64,000 bases of DNA from Pedobacter westerhofensis (GCF_900182595.1 NZ_FXTN01000013.1:1-64000), one strand, 5' to 3'. Counted from the first letter of the stretch, positions 26,149 through 35,359 are shown. The notes: generated by a model from the sequence alone, not told the origin. Made by a program: numbers and translations.

Positions 26149-27216
26149 TTAATTTCTGTAAAACTGATAGTTTTCCTTGGTGATGATATCAATTGGCATA
26201 AAATAGTTCTTTTCTACATCAACTTTTAAGACAAGATTCTGGTAAAGTGCCATAATACCTTTGTAGCCCTGCTCCTGTGGCTTCTGGCAGATCAGAAAAT
26301 CAATCAGGCCATCCTTAAGATATGCTAGATTATCTTTTAGATAATCATATCCTATCAGTAAAACTTTCTGATGATCAGATTCCTGTAAATAACGTGCTAC
26401 AGAAACTACGCGGGAGTTGGTCACAAAGATGGCTTCGGCATCAGTATGTGCCTTTAGCAGCTCCTTAAGGCTTGAGGCCACAGAAGCGTAATCTGTTTGG
26501 CGGATATCATCTTTTACAATCGTCAGTTTTTTATCATGGTCATCAAAATAAGCTCTGAATCCCTCTTCTTTACGCAGCAGATGGTGATGATTGTCAATTT
26601 CCCTGGAAATATTGATAATCAGCACTTTTCCATTGTCCTTAATCGCATAGTTTGCCAGGTGCGCGCTCAGATATCCGCTATGAAAGAGTTCCGGGCCGAT
26701 ATAGCATAAGCTGTCCTGTTTTGGAAGATCAGAGTTGATCAGCACGTAGGGGATCTTCAGCTGATCACACTGCTTGGTAAAAGCCAGCGATTCATCAATA
26801 AACGACGGGGCAAGCAAAACACCATCAATAGCGGTCTTCAGGATCTGTTTTGTAAGGTTAACAAAGGATTGCTTATCATTGAGATCAAAATAATACTTTT
26901 CTACTTTGATACCATATTGCCTGATCTCATTTTCAGCCTGTTCAATCCCATTTAAAGGTGCTGCCCAGAATTCAGTTTCATCAGACACAGCAGGGATCAG
27001 GACAGCGAAGTTCAGGACCTTATTGGAAGCCAGCCTCCGCGCCATGATATTGGGCTGGTAGTCCAGCTCTTTGATAATATCCTGAATGATCTGTTTTGTT
27101 TTTTCGGATACACCGGAACGGTTGTGGATTACCCTGTCAACAGTACCAATGGATACGTTTGCCCTGCGGGCAATTTCTTTTACTCCGGATAATTCTACAG
27201 CACTGTCTTTTTTCAT
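26149..27216 (-). CDS. LacI-family transcriptional regulator of the amino-sugar locus
   Basis: 355 residues. The N-terminal HTH (GVKEIARRANVSIGTVDRVI followed by HNRSGVSEKTK) and hinge helix (NIMARRLASNK) precede a periplasmic-binding-protein-like effector domain (LNFAVLIPAVSDETEFWAAP, ILKTAIDGVLLAPSFID, VLLIGYDYLKDNLAYL). It is the downstream partner of nagA-nagB and the only LacI gene in the window, so it is the best candidate to bind the GTGTACGTACCCG-like sites found four times here. GlcNAc-6-P or a related sugar phosphate is a reasonable effector guess. Variant residues in the HTH were not analysed for specificity. Confidence 0.92.
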   Translation of the reverse strand: MKKDSAVELSGVKEIARRANVSIGTVDRVIHNRSGVSEKTKQIIQDIIKELDYQPNIMARRLASNKVLNFAVLIPAVSDETEFWAAPLNGIEQAENEIRQYGIKVEKYYFDLNDKQSFVNLTKQILKTAIDGVLLAPSFIDESLAFTKQCDQLKIPYVLINSDLPKQDSLCYIGPELFHSGYLSAHLANYAIKDNGKVLIINISREIDNHHHLLRKEEGFRAYFDDHDKKLTIVKDDIRQTDYASVASSLKELLKAHTDAEAIFVTNSRVVSVARYLQESDHQKVLLIGYDYLKDNLAYLKDGLIDFLICQKPQEQGYKGIMALYQNLVLKVDVEKNYFMPIDIITKENYQFYRN

Positions 27217-27220
27217 TTTG

Positions 27221-27292
27221 TATAGGATAATAGTAGCGGGATGGGTTAGCCCGACAAACGATCGTGGTCGTAAATATACAAATTATCCTATA
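27221..27292. repeat. Perfect 11-bp inverted repeat flanking the lacI leader
   Basis: TATAGGATAAT (27221-27231) and ATTATCCTATA (27282-27292) are exact reverse complements 50 nt apart. They span the nagB stop and the lacI leader. The pair could form a stem in the nagA-nagB-lacI message and modulate lacI expression, or be a bipartite protein site. Confidence 0.5.
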
Positions 27293-28055
27293 GGAGCGCG
27301 CTGCTGGCCTCATCCAGAAACAGGACAGCCCGGGGATGGGTACGCAAAATAGTTGATGGGAATTGTGCTGTAATCGCTGCCGTAAGTGTGTGCTGAATGG
27401 CAGGAGCTTTTTTATCGCCCGGCACCATGCAATAAACATATACGGCTTTGTACAGGGTAGGAATCGTTAGTGTTAAGGCATGCGTTGGAACTGCGGTAAT
27501 TTCATTGAAACATCCATCGTTTACCTGCTGCTGACGACATTCCATGTCCAGTTCAACAACCTTAACGATCTTCGGATCATTAAAATCTGCTACGTGGGGA
27601 TCGTTAAAGGCAAGATGGGTATTCTCTCCTATCCCCATACAGCAAATATCGGCGGGGAAACGCTCCAGCAGGCCGGCATACCTTTCACACTCCTGTTCAG
27701 GCGCTGCTGCATTACCATTCAGATATGCTGCCATCGCAAAAGAGACCTTACTAAAAAGCCTGTCGCGCAGGAAATTACCGAAGCCCTGCGGGGCTGCTGC
27801 ATCCAGGCCAATATATTCATCCATATGGAAAGCATTGATGCGCGACCAGTCGATATCTTTTTTGACCAGCGCCTCCAGAAACTCATTTTGTGAAGGGGCA
27901 GCAGCAAAGATCATATTGACCTGTTCCTTTGTCTGCAGCAGTTCATTTATTTTACCGGCTACACGTTCTGCGGCATCCTGCCCCATTTCCAGTCTTGAAC
28001 TGAATACATTGACTTCAAGACTTTCTTTAAAAAATTTTTTACTTGTTGATACCAT
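27288..28055 (-). CDS. nagB: Glucosamine-6-phosphate deaminase
   Basis: 255 residues of the NagB/6-phosphogluconolactonase fold, converting glucosamine-6-P to fructose-6-P and ammonia. INAFHMDEYIGL holds the ring-opening/proton-transfer Asp, and MGIGENTHLAFNDP holds the catalytic His. The latter reads E-N-T-H where E. coli NagB has N-D-G-H, as in a recognised divergent branch of the family. RTHPRAVLFLDEASSALL closes the domain. The start overlaps the nagA stop (TAATG), so translation is coupled. It works downstream of NagA in the cytosol. No GlcNAc kinase, needed after proton-symport uptake, is present in the window. Confidence 0.9.
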   Translation of the reverse strand: MVSTSKKFFKESLEVNVFSSRLEMGQDAAERVAGKINELLQTKEQVNMIFAAAPSQNEFLEALVKKDIDWSRINAFHMDEYIGLDAAAPQGFGNFLRDRLFSKVSFAMAAYLNGNAAAPEQECERYAGLLERFPADICCMGIGENTHLAFNDPHVADFNDPKIVKVVELDMECRQQQVNDGCFNEITAVPTHALTLTIPTLYKAVYVYCMVPGDKKAPAIQHTLTAAITAQFPSTILRTHPRAVLFLDEASSALL

Positions 28056-29251
28056 TATACTTTTGCTGATGAATAAACTGACTGGTAAACTACTTTACCT
28101 TTTATAATTGTTTTTTGGATCCCGATATTGCTGTTGAAGATTACCAAATCGGCATCCTTTCCTTTAACCAGGCTTCCTTTCCTGTCGGATATGCCCATGA
28201 TTGCTGCAGGAGTTTCAGTGATCATTTTTACGGCCTCTGCAAGGGTAACACCGGCCAGATTTACCATGTTACGTACCAGGCAATCCGCGGTAGTCACACT
28301 CCCTGCAAAAGATTTACGATCGGGCAGTTTGGCCACCCCATCTTCTACAATCACTTTTAAACCATTCTTTAATCCTCCCAGTATGCTTTCTCCGGGAGGC
28401 ATACCGGCAGCCCGCATGGCATCGGTGATCAGGGCGATCCTATCTGCACCTTTTATTTTATAGATCAGCTGCAAGAGCGGGGCCGGCAAATGGATACCGT
28501 CGCCAATGACCTCTACACTCATCCCATCGATTAAAAAAGCACTCTCAATCACACCGGCGTAACGATAAGCATTGCGCCTGGTAACGCCAGACATCCCTGA
28601 ATAAAGATGGGTAGCCAGCGTGTATCCGTTCTGATATCCCTCCAGCACTTCGTCGTAAACGGCATCTGTATGCGCCAATGCAGGAAGTATGTTTTTAGAT
28701 AAGAGGTATCTGCTAAATTCGATTGCTCCCTTCAGTTCGGGGGCAGCGCTCCAGCGTTTCACGACTTTGTTATCAGCCAGGATTTCTTTGTATTCCTCCG
28801 GATCAGGATCACGAATATACTTAGGGTCCTGGGCACCGCGCTGGGCCATGGCAAAATATGGTCCCTCCAGGTGCAGGCCCAGAAACTGGGAACCGTTTGT
28901 GTTTTGGTCAAGGGCCAGCTGATAGGTAGCGATCGTATCTAAAATATCCTGCTTGGTGCTGCTCAGGGTTGTTGGATACATTGCCGTAGTCCCATATTTA
29001 ACATGAGTTTCTGCAACACCAAGAAAAGCTTCCACCGTATTATCCATAAAATCGTGGCCGCCACCTCCGTGAACGTGCAGGTCTATGAAACCTGCAGAAA
29101 CATAGTGTCCCCCGGCATCAATTTCCTCTGCCCCCTCTATTTCCGGGTTACCCGCTAAAATGTCCTGGATGATACCATCTTTGATGAGCACCGTGCCATT
29201 ATCAATCAGCCCGCCGGGGGCAATGATCTTCCCGTTAAATATCTTCAGCAT
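28055..29251 (-). CDS. nagA: N-acetylglucosamine-6-phosphate deacetylase
   Basis: 398 residues of the amidohydrolase superfamily. GFIDLHVHGGGGHDFMD carries the first metal ligands, LGLHLEGPYFA the metal Glu, LAHTDAVYDE and ATHLYSGMSG the His residues, and ALITDAMRAAG the catalytic Asp. It removes acetate from GlcNAc-6-P, feeding NagB. It is the first gene of nagA-nagB-lacI, with a LacI-type operator 39 nt upstream of the start. In the fourth motif Tyr-Ser replaces the common Phe-Asn (HLFNAM), a modest variation seen within the family. Confidence 0.93.
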   Translation of the reverse strand: MLKIFNGKIIAPGGLIDNGTVLIKDGIIQDILAGNPEIEGAEEIDAGGHYVSAGFIDLHVHGGGGHDFMDNTVEAFLGVAETHVKYGTTAMYPTTLSSTKQDILDTIATYQLALDQNTNGSQFLGLHLEGPYFAMAQRGAQDPKYIRDPDPEEYKEILADNKVVKRWSAAPELKGAIEFSRYLLSKNILPALAHTDAVYDEVLEGYQNGYTLATHLYSGMSGVTRRNAYRYAGVIESAFLIDGMSVEVIGDGIHLPAPLLQLIYKIKGADRIALITDAMRAAGMPPGESILGGLKNGLKVIVEDGVAKLPDRKSFAGSVTTADCLVRNMVNLAGVTLAEAVKMITETPAAIMGISDRKGSLVKGKDADLVIFNSNIGIQKTIIKGKVVYQSVYSSAKV

Positions 29252-29287
29252 ATTAAATTTAGCACTAACACATTACCAAGATCGGTA

Positions 29288-29309
29288 ATCGTGTACGTAC
29301 CCGAAGATA
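29288..29309. promoter_or_regulatory. LacI-type operator and -7 box before nagA
   Basis: CGTGTACGTACCCGAAGATA at 29290-29309 equals the site before the transporter-ApbE gene over 20 nt. On the minus strand TATCTTCG, a near -7 element, abuts the operator core, so repression by occlusion is expected. Confidence 0.7.
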
Positions 29310-29360
29310 CACATAGTTTGGATACTTAAAAAGTATTTTATAAAAATTTGAGTTAAGGTG

Positions 29361-30764
29361 CTATAACCACACAGGGTTCGTCAGCGCAACCATGGCCTGG
29401 TCTTCTTTGCGGATTTCAATACGGATATAGGAAGATGAATCTCTGTCTATAGTCAGATGAATTGTTTCGGTATCTGCCGGTATTTTACGGCTAGCCATGG
29501 TCCCTTTATTCCCTATTAACGTCATCACTGTATTCTTACAACCTGTAACGGTAAGATGAACTATAGCTTTTCCCGTTCCATTTTCAGGCAGTTGCTCACC
29601 CATCCCCACAGTTTTGCCGGCATACTCAAGGGTAAACTGCAGCGCAACATTATGCGTTGCCGCGATATAGGCCTTGCCCCTTTTAAGCCCTTCCAGGATG
29701 GCATCCTTTGCCAATCCCTGAGCATAGATTACTGTTTGCGGGCTTCCCAGGTTATTTGGAGAACCGCTGGATTTATGTGTATCACTGGCACCGATAGCAA
29801 TTTTCCTGATTCCCTTCCGGAGCAAATCATCCCACCATTTTAAAGCGATGGCATTTAAAGCGTTCCATTCCCCGTTCCAGATCTCTATTCCATCAAATTC
29901 CTGCTCATCAAATTTGAATGTTTTGTCACCTTTATCATAAAAAGGATGATTGATTATTGCGAGGCCCCCGTCATGATGTACTTTTTCAATCTGTTTTCCA
30001 ATAACGTGATCTGCCGGAGCGTAACGCCAGTCGATCAGTGTTTTTGTATCCAGCCCGATGGCATTCCAGTGCCCGTATCTGGTTGACGTTACCTCTTCAC
30101 CATTGATGATCAGCAGGTTTCCGGAATTATATTTTCCCCAGTTGAGGTTTGCAGCATTGGTATTGTGTTCCGTAGAAATGATATAATCCAGTTTCTTCTC
30201 CTTTGCTTCGGCAACGAGTTCTTCAACCGTACGCCTGCCATCAGAATGCAGCGAATGCATATGTAAATCGCCACGGTACCATCCCGGAACTGCATTGATC
30301 TGTCTGGCTGCCGGACGGGCAGTAAAGGTTTTCTGGTGCCTGCCCGAAATCAGTGTAATTTCCAGCATCCAGTTCAGTCCTGCGGGAGCAATTCCCGAAG
30401 GATAAACCAACACATTCCATGTTCCGGGAGTAATTTTCCCGGCAATATATCCTGTTGAGGCAGCAACTTCGGTGATAAAAAATTCTTTCTTCGCTCCGCC
30501 AGACCAGCCTCTGAACCCGGTGATACCCTGATCACCCTTCGAATCATATACCCCCATATTAAGAACGTTGACATTCATTTGATCGTAACTCTCCTTTACC
30601 CTGATCTCTGTAGTACCCGCAGGCACATCAAACGGGACATAGAGCAGTTCAAAGATCCGGGCAGTTGGAATATATCCTTTCTTCACAACTGTAGAAGAAT
30701 CCTGCGCAGCAGCAAAAAATACTAAACACTGGAAGAGTGTAAAGAGGCCAATATATTTCTTCAT
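29361..30764 (-). CDS. Secreted CehA/McbA-family PHP metallohydrolase
   Basis: 467 residues with a signal peptide (LFTLFQCLVFFAAAQ). An N-terminal beta domain of about 140 residues precedes a PHP phosphoesterase-like domain with the metal-binding series RGDLHMHSLHSDG, IISTEHNT, INGEEVTS, INHPF and GASDTHKS. A C-terminal beta domain follows. CehA/McbA proteins hydrolyse esters or phosphoesters; the natural substrate here is unknown. The gene follows a universal stress protein gene by 25 nt, itself behind a PiT phosphate transporter, so it may be a phosphate-scavenging enzyme. That is an inference from context. nagA starts 109 nt downstream under its own operator. Confidence 0.82.
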   Translation of the reverse strand: MKKYIGLFTLFQCLVFFAAAQDSSTVVKKGYIPTARIFELLYVPFDVPAGTTEIRVKESYDQMNVNVLNMGVYDSKGDQGITGFRGWSGGAKKEFFITEVAASTGYIAGKITPGTWNVLVYPSGIAPAGLNWMLEITLISGRHQKTFTARPAARQINAVPGWYRGDLHMHSLHSDGRRTVEELVAEAKEKKLDYIISTEHNTNAANLNWGKYNSGNLLIINGEEVTSTRYGHWNAIGLDTKTLIDWRYAPADHVIGKQIEKVHHDGGLAIINHPFYDKGDKTFKFDEQEFDGIEIWNGEWNALNAIALKWWDDLLRKGIRKIAIGASDTHKSSGSPNNLGSPQTVIYAQGLAKDAILEGLKRGKAYIAATHNVALQFTLEYAGKTVGMGEQLPENGTGKAIVHLTVTGCKNTVMTLIGNKGTMASRKIPADTETIHLTIDRDSSSYIRIEIRKEDQAMVALTNPVWL

Positions 30765-30789
30765 TGTTTTTTTAATGATCTTGAGCAGC

Positions 30790-31611
30790 TTACTCGTGTA
30801 AGACCAAAATAGCCTTGACGGTTTTATTCATCACCTGATTAATCGTGCTTTTGGTAAATAACCTGTACACGATATTATGATGGTGTTTTACCAGGCAAAG
30901 GATATCTGTTTCGTGTGATTCTACAAAAGCAAGTATCCCGCTGAGCGGGCTGCCTTCAGTGATATAATTGAATTCCGGTTCGGCATGTTTGATCAGGGCT
31001 TTCAGCTTGCTTTCAAAGATTGCAAGTTGTTTGGGGTCTGATTTTTCGGTAACATATAATACCTGTAGTTTGTCAGATCCAAAGCCCTTTACCATCTCGT
31101 TTAGCGCATTCACGTCCTCGGCCGACAGCCTGGTGTCATAGTCGGTTGCCAGTGAGATGATCGGTACTTTAGAAAATTTGCTTTCCTTTGGAACGATCAG
31201 TGTAGGGATTTTCAGGTTGGAAACTACCATGCTGGCATTACTGCCTACGATTCCGGTAATCCCGGTAGAACCCGTAATGCCCATCACCAGCAGTTCAACA
31301 TGATGATGAGAGATGTATCGCGTAATTACGTTCTTTAAAAAACCGACGTCACACAAGGTTTTTACTGCTACATCTTTGTATTTTTCCTTTTCTGTATATA
31401 CGCTTACCCATTCTCTGAGCGCCTCTCTTTTGTTATCGTAGTAGTTCTCAATAAAGATCGCATTGTAGGTACTATTGTTAATGCCTTCCGTAGGATGTAT
31501 GGCATGTATCGCGCATACCTCCAGTTTCAATACTTTGGCTAATTCCATTGCATATTCCATCGCATTGGCCGCGCTGACCGAAAAATCGGTAGCTAATAGT
31601 ATCTGTTTCAT
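30790..31611 (-). CDS. Universal stress protein, tandem UspA domains
   Basis: 273 residues comprising two UspA folds. The first (about 1-140) begins QILLATDFSVSAANAMEYA and has the nucleotide-binding-like loop VMGITGSTGITGIVGSNASM. The second (about 145-273) is more diverged (IISLATDYDTR, then DILCLVKHHHNIVYR). The first domain keeps the Gly-x2-Gly-x9-Gly-Ser/Thr spacing of ATP-binding Usp proteins. It is cytosolic. It lies between a phosphate transporter (29 nt upstream) and the PHP hydrolase gene on the same strand, suggesting a stress- or phosphate-related operon. Confidence 0.9.
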   Translation of the reverse strand: MKQILLATDFSVSAANAMEYAMELAKVLKLEVCAIHAIHPTEGINNSTYNAIFIENYYDNKREALREWVSVYTEKEKYKDVAVKTLCDVGFLKNVITRYISHHHVELLVMGITGSTGITGIVGSNASMVVSNLKIPTLIVPKESKFSKVPIISLATDYDTRLSAEDVNALNEMVKGFGSDKLQVLYVTEKSDPKQLAIFESKLKALIKHAEPEFNYITEGSPLSGILAFVESHETDILCLVKHHHNIVYRLFTKSTINQVMNKTVKAILVLHE

Positions 31612-31640
31612 ATTGAAGAGGTTTGGATAGAGAATAGAAT

Positions 31641-33065
31641 TTAAATAAATAAATGGAAAAACATAAATAAAAGCAGCGATAAAACAATCGCTACCGGCAA
31701 GGTCAGTACCCAGGCGATTGCAATATTTTTTAAGGTTCCGTTGTTCAGGTTTTTTGTGCCGCCCGAGGCTACCATTGCACCCGCAATACCACTGGAAAGC
31801 ACATGCGTAGTACTTACAGGCAATCCAAATCCTGTGCTCAGCCCAATCGTTGTGGCAGCCACAATTTCGGCTGTAGCTCCTTGTGCATAGCTTAGATGTT
31901 CATTTCCTATTTTTTCACCAATGGTCACTACAATGCGCTTCCATCCGACCATGGTTCCAAGTCCCAGCGAAACAGAGATCGTTGCAATCACCCAGATCGG
32001 CGCAAAGTCGGTCACCTTGCTCAGCTCCCTTGAAGCCTCCGATAATATCGCCTCGTCACCCTGGCGCAATTCCAGATTCCTGTTTGTTTTAATAGCGTCA
32101 ACTTCAGTATTCATCTTCTGGATCAGCTGACGGAATTTGTAGGCTTTCTGGTTATCGGTAATAGGCTTGCCGGATAATTCTGTCCTGGTAGCCGTGATAG
32201 CAGAATCGAGCCTCGAGAATAAACGGTTTGCAGCGGTATTGGTAGTAGGATTTCTGTGGATAACCATCTCTGTCTGACTGAGGGCATCCAGTATTTTTTG
32301 TTCTGGAACAGCATGGTTTACGGCAAATTTTACCGGTAAGAAAGCGATCATGATCAGCATCAGGAGTCCCACGCCCTTTTGTCCGTCGTTACTGCCGTGG
32401 AAAAAGCTGACCAAAGTACAGGTAGTGATCAGCAGCATCCTGATCAGGATCGGCGGCCGGTCATTTTCCCCGGTAGGGATATGGAAAAGCTGTTTTGACT
32501 TAATGATATGTTTCATAAACATCATGAGCAGTACGGCAAGGCCGAAACCGATCAGTGGAGAAAGTACGAGCGACAAGCCTATTTCTTCGGCCTGATGCCA
32601 GTTTACACCGCGCCCGCCGTAATACCAGGTAAAGCCTAAACTTGCACCAATCATGGCACCGATCATCGTATGTGAACTGGAACAGGGAATGCCCAGGTAC
32701 CAGGTCCCCAGGTTCCAGACAATGGAAGCCAGCAACACAGCGAGCACCATACAGGCCCCTACTTCTACCGGCAGGATCATGAGCTCGTTCAGCGGGACGA
32801 GCTTCAGGATACCCATAGCTACGGAAACACCACCAAGGAGCACACCCATAAAATTCCAGAAGCCCGACCATGGAACTGCAATTACAGGCTTCAGGGCTTT
32901 GGTATAAATCACTGTTGCTACCGCATTTGCGGTATCGTGAAAGCCGTTTACAAACTCAAAACAGATCACTGCCAGCACACAAATAAGGAACACGATCAGC
33001 ACAGGGCCGCTCAAATTAACTTCGCCCAAAAAAGGGAAGATCACTGCATTTATAGGGAACAGCAT
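31641..33065 (-). CDS. pit: PiT-family inorganic phosphate transporter
   Basis: 474 residues, polytopic. Both PiT signature repeats are present: the N-terminal FVNGFHDTANAVATVIYTKAL and the internal FFHGSNDGQKGVGLLM. A hydrophilic insertion of about 110 residues (VPEQKILDALSQTEMV through SEASRELSKVTDF), mostly helical, separates the halves. This is the large cytoplasmic loop typical of bacterial Pit proteins. The C-terminal repeat has GFGLPVSTTHVLSSGIAG. It imports phosphate as a metal-phosphate complex driven by the proton gradient. It is the first gene of the probable pit-usp-PHP operon. Confidence 0.92.
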   Translation of the reverse strand: MLFPINAVIFPFLGEVNLSGPVLIVFLICVLAVICFEFVNGFHDTANAVATVIYTKALKPVIAVPWSGFWNFMGVLLGGVSVAMGILKLVPLNELMILPVEVGACMVLAVLLASIVWNLGTWYLGIPCSSSHTMIGAMIGASLGFTWYYGGRGVNWHQAEEIGLSLVLSPLIGFGLAVLLMMFMKHIIKSKQLFHIPTGENDRPPILIRMLLITTCTLVSFFHGSNDGQKGVGLLMLIMIAFLPVKFAVNHAVPEQKILDALSQTEMVIHRNPTTNTAANRLFSRLDSAITATRTELSGKPITDNQKAYKFRQLIQKMNTEVDAIKTNRNLELRQGDEAILSEASRELSKVTDFAPIWVIATISVSLGLGTMVGWKRIVVTIGEKIGNEHLSYAQGATAEIVAATTIGLSTGFGLPVSTTHVLSSGIAGAMVASGGTKNLNNGTLKNIAIAWVLTLPVAIVLSLLLFMFFHLFI

Positions 33066-33431
33066 ATAACGAATGACGATAAAAGGATTTATTGATCAAA
33101 TAACCACATATCGTAATTAAATGCCGTAAAATTCAGGTTAACGAATTGTTATGTTATCTATGTGTTTAAGTTAACATCTGATTTATGCAAGTGGAAGCGG
33201 GAATAACAGGTGAAAAGGAAAGATGCCGACTGATAAAAAAAATAATAAGCCCCATTACCCACAAGTGAATGAAACTGGCAAAATATATCTTTAAAAAATA
33301 CCTAACCTTAAGTATTTTATAATCCTTTCATTTTTCCTAAAATTGAAAAGATACGGATATAAATAATATAGCTTACCGGCAGAAGACATGAATACCCAAC
33401 GCGTTTCTCTGTGACACGCAAATATCAAAAT
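33066..33431 (+). other. Intergenic region without recognised features
   Basis: About 365 AT-rich bases between divergent genes, presumably holding both promoters. No full promoter consensus, hairpin or repeat stands out. A GTG at 33411 in frame with the downstream gene is possible as a start but is less likely than ATG 33432. Confidence 0.5.
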
Positions 33432-34292
33432 ATGAAGGGAGAAGAAATACACGCAGCAAAAATCGATTCTGATATCTTAATCCGCAGGGCAACCGCCGGG
33501 AACCAATATTACCGGAACAGCCTGGGCCAAATACCCCTTGAGCTGAACAACAGGAAACTGATTGAGCTGATGAGGAATGCTGCAGAAATGTACCCCGATA
33601 ATCTCATCTTCTTCTATGAGCTGATCAAGTCCCTCAAAAAAGAAGATAACCCTAAAGAAACCTGTGCCGTGGCAAATTCTTTTTCTGCTCACAAAATCCG
33701 CTTTCATATCCTGCGCTCTGTTTATTTCAAACAGCTGAATGAATACGAAAGAGAGCAACAGGAAATGTTCCGCGCGTTTAACAATGGCCTGGGCTTATTT
33801 GATGCCAGTAAAACCTACGACCTGGAGATCGGCCAGAGACCATATTACGCCCAGCTGCTGATGAGCCATGCCAGTGCAACCAATAACACCTTTATTCCCT
33901 CAGATTTTGATAAAGAGAAAACCGCTGCTTTTCTCGACACTGTTTACTGCTCTATCCCCGAATACAGATCGGCAACAGGTGGAACAAAAAAGATCCTGGA
34001 AGCCTCCCGAGCAAAAGAATATGCCCGGAGCCTGGGGAATATCGAAGAATATCTTCATTTACTGGAAAACAGTAATCTGCCCGGCCCTCTAATCTCATTT
34101 GAAGTACTGGACAGGATCGAGTGCCTTTTCATATTAAAAAGAGCTGACGAAGCAATTGACTATGCAAAAAAAGTGACAGCAACAGGCGATCTTAAAATCC
34201 AGAATGTAAATGATGGTGCACATATTAATTATGCAAACAGATGTATCAAAACAATCTATAACATTGCGGACGCCATCATCGAGGGATGTTGA
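33432..34292 (+). CDS. Hypothetical protein, mostly helical
   Basis: 286 residues from ATG 33432 (GTG 33411 would add seven). It is almost entirely predicted helical with repeated amphipathic pairs (LIELMRNAAEMYPDNLIFF, YELIKSLKKEDNPKETCAVA, then SVYFKQLNEYEREQQEMF). The pattern resembles TPR-like solenoids, and the tail has DEAIDYAKKVTATGD. No signal peptide, membrane segment or catalytic motif was seen, and no family was recognised. It is convergent with the DUF421 gene (12 nt between stops) and appears monocistronic. Confidence 0.7.
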   Translation: MKGEEIHAAKIDSDILIRRATAGNQYYRNSLGQIPLELNNRKLIELMRNAAEMYPDNLIFFYELIKSLKKEDNPKETCAVANSFSAHKIRFHILRSVYFKQLNEYEREQQEMFRAFNNGLGLFDASKTYDLEIGQRPYYAQLLMSHASATNNTFIPSDFDKEKTAAFLDTVYCSIPEYRSATGGTKKILEASRAKEYARSLGNIEEYLHLLENSNLPGPLISFEVLDRIECLFILKRADEAIDYAKKVTATGDLKIQNVNDGAHINYANRCIKTIYNIADAIIEGC

Positions 34293-34304
34293 ATCCGGCA
34301 AAGA

Positions 34305-34991
34305 TCAAACAATCCTTAATGAACCAATTGCCCCCACCCACTCGTCTTTTCCACAACGCGGACAGGTCTGAGGCACTGCAATTCTAAGCACATTTCCGCA
34401 AAAAGCACAGGCATACTCCCCTCCATCATTAATGTTCCTCGATTTTTTCTGATAGGCTTTAGGAAAAATTGGCAATCCCATCAGCACGTCTTTATCATCA
34501 AAAAAAAGAAAGCTTACCTGCCCGTTAGACTCAAGTAATGCCGTTTTCACCTGACCTACGTGTTCAATGCTCTGTGCCCTCATTTCTGCAAAAAACTCGT
34601 CTTTGGCAAAATTTGAGTCGCCCGCTTCCTCAAGCACAAACTTACCATCTTCTATGATATACATGGGCTCTCCCTCCAGCAAAGTTTCGATGTTCTCGTT
34701 TTTAGCCGACAGATAGGTGATGATACGGTACATTGCAAGAATGACCACAAAAACAAGAAGCGAGGGTAAAATTGCAGATTCGCTGTTGAGCATTGGATCT
34801 CCCGCTGCCGAGCCCAATGCAATAATGATCGCGACCTCAAAAATACTGAGCTGCCTTACCCCCTTCTTCCCCGATGAACGCAGGAATATGAGCACAAACA
34901 GGAACATGATAAATGTCCTTATGCTAATCTCTACCACAAGGGACAGATCCAGGTCTTTTAAAAAAATATTATTCCAGTCAATTTCTAACAT
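34305..34991 (-). CDS. DUF421 (YetF-like) membrane protein with C-terminal zinc ribbon
   Basis: 228 residues from ATG 34991 (MLEIDWNNIFLKD). A longer frame to 35126 would add an unconserved stretch translated from repeats. Three transmembrane helices (TFIMFLFVLIFLRSSGKKG, SIFEVAIIIALGSAAGDPM, LPSLLVFVVILAMYRIITYL) are followed by the soluble DUF421 beta domain (LEGEPMYIIEDGKFV). A CxxC...CxxC zinc-ribbon tail (YACAFCGN, CPRCGKDEW) is added, which standard YetF proteins lack. The function of the family is not established; roles in membrane or spore-wall homeostasis have been discussed for Bacillus homologues. Confidence 0.82.
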   Translation of the reverse strand: MLEIDWNNIFLKDLDLSLVVEISIRTFIMFLFVLIFLRSSGKKGVRQLSIFEVAIIIALGSAAGDPMLNSESAILPSLLVFVVILAMYRIITYLSAKNENIETLLEGEPMYIIEDGKFVLEEAGDSNFAKDEFFAEMRAQSIEHVGQVKTALLESNGQVSFLFFDDKDVLMGLPIFPKAYQKKSRNINDGGEYACAFCGNVLRIAVPQTCPRCGKDEWVGAIGSLRIV

Positions 34992-35359
34992 CCGCGCGCT
35001 ATAATCTAGTAAATACAAAATGAATCTCAGGAGTGGACACTCAATAGAGCTTATCGCAGAACACTCAATAAATCTCGTGTGTGGAACCCAATCAGGCCCA
35101 TGATGAAAGCCATAAGGAACCACCATGAGTAATCCTCATAAGGAACCCCTTAAACAATTCCTTAAGTAATCCCTTAAGTAAAATGACAACAGCTAAATTG
35201 TAGTTTTGTTAGGCCCCTACAACCCTTGGAAGTAGTCAATTTTCATTTTTTAAAAGCAGCTAACCAGGTTGGCAACTCATTTGCCCATTCCTGAACATAA
35301 AGCAAACCTTTTGCTCCCAGCTCAGTTGTTTGAACAGTCATGCCATTAAATTTAAGACC
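34992..35359 (+). other. Intergenic region with short direct repeats
   Basis: About 370 bases. It contains imperfect direct repeats: ACACTCAATA twice (about 35038 and 35062), CATAAGGAACC twice (about 35110 and 35139), and CTTAAGTAATCC followed by CTTAAGTAAA near 35160-35180. These look like local duplications. No gene was recognised. Confidence 0.5.
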
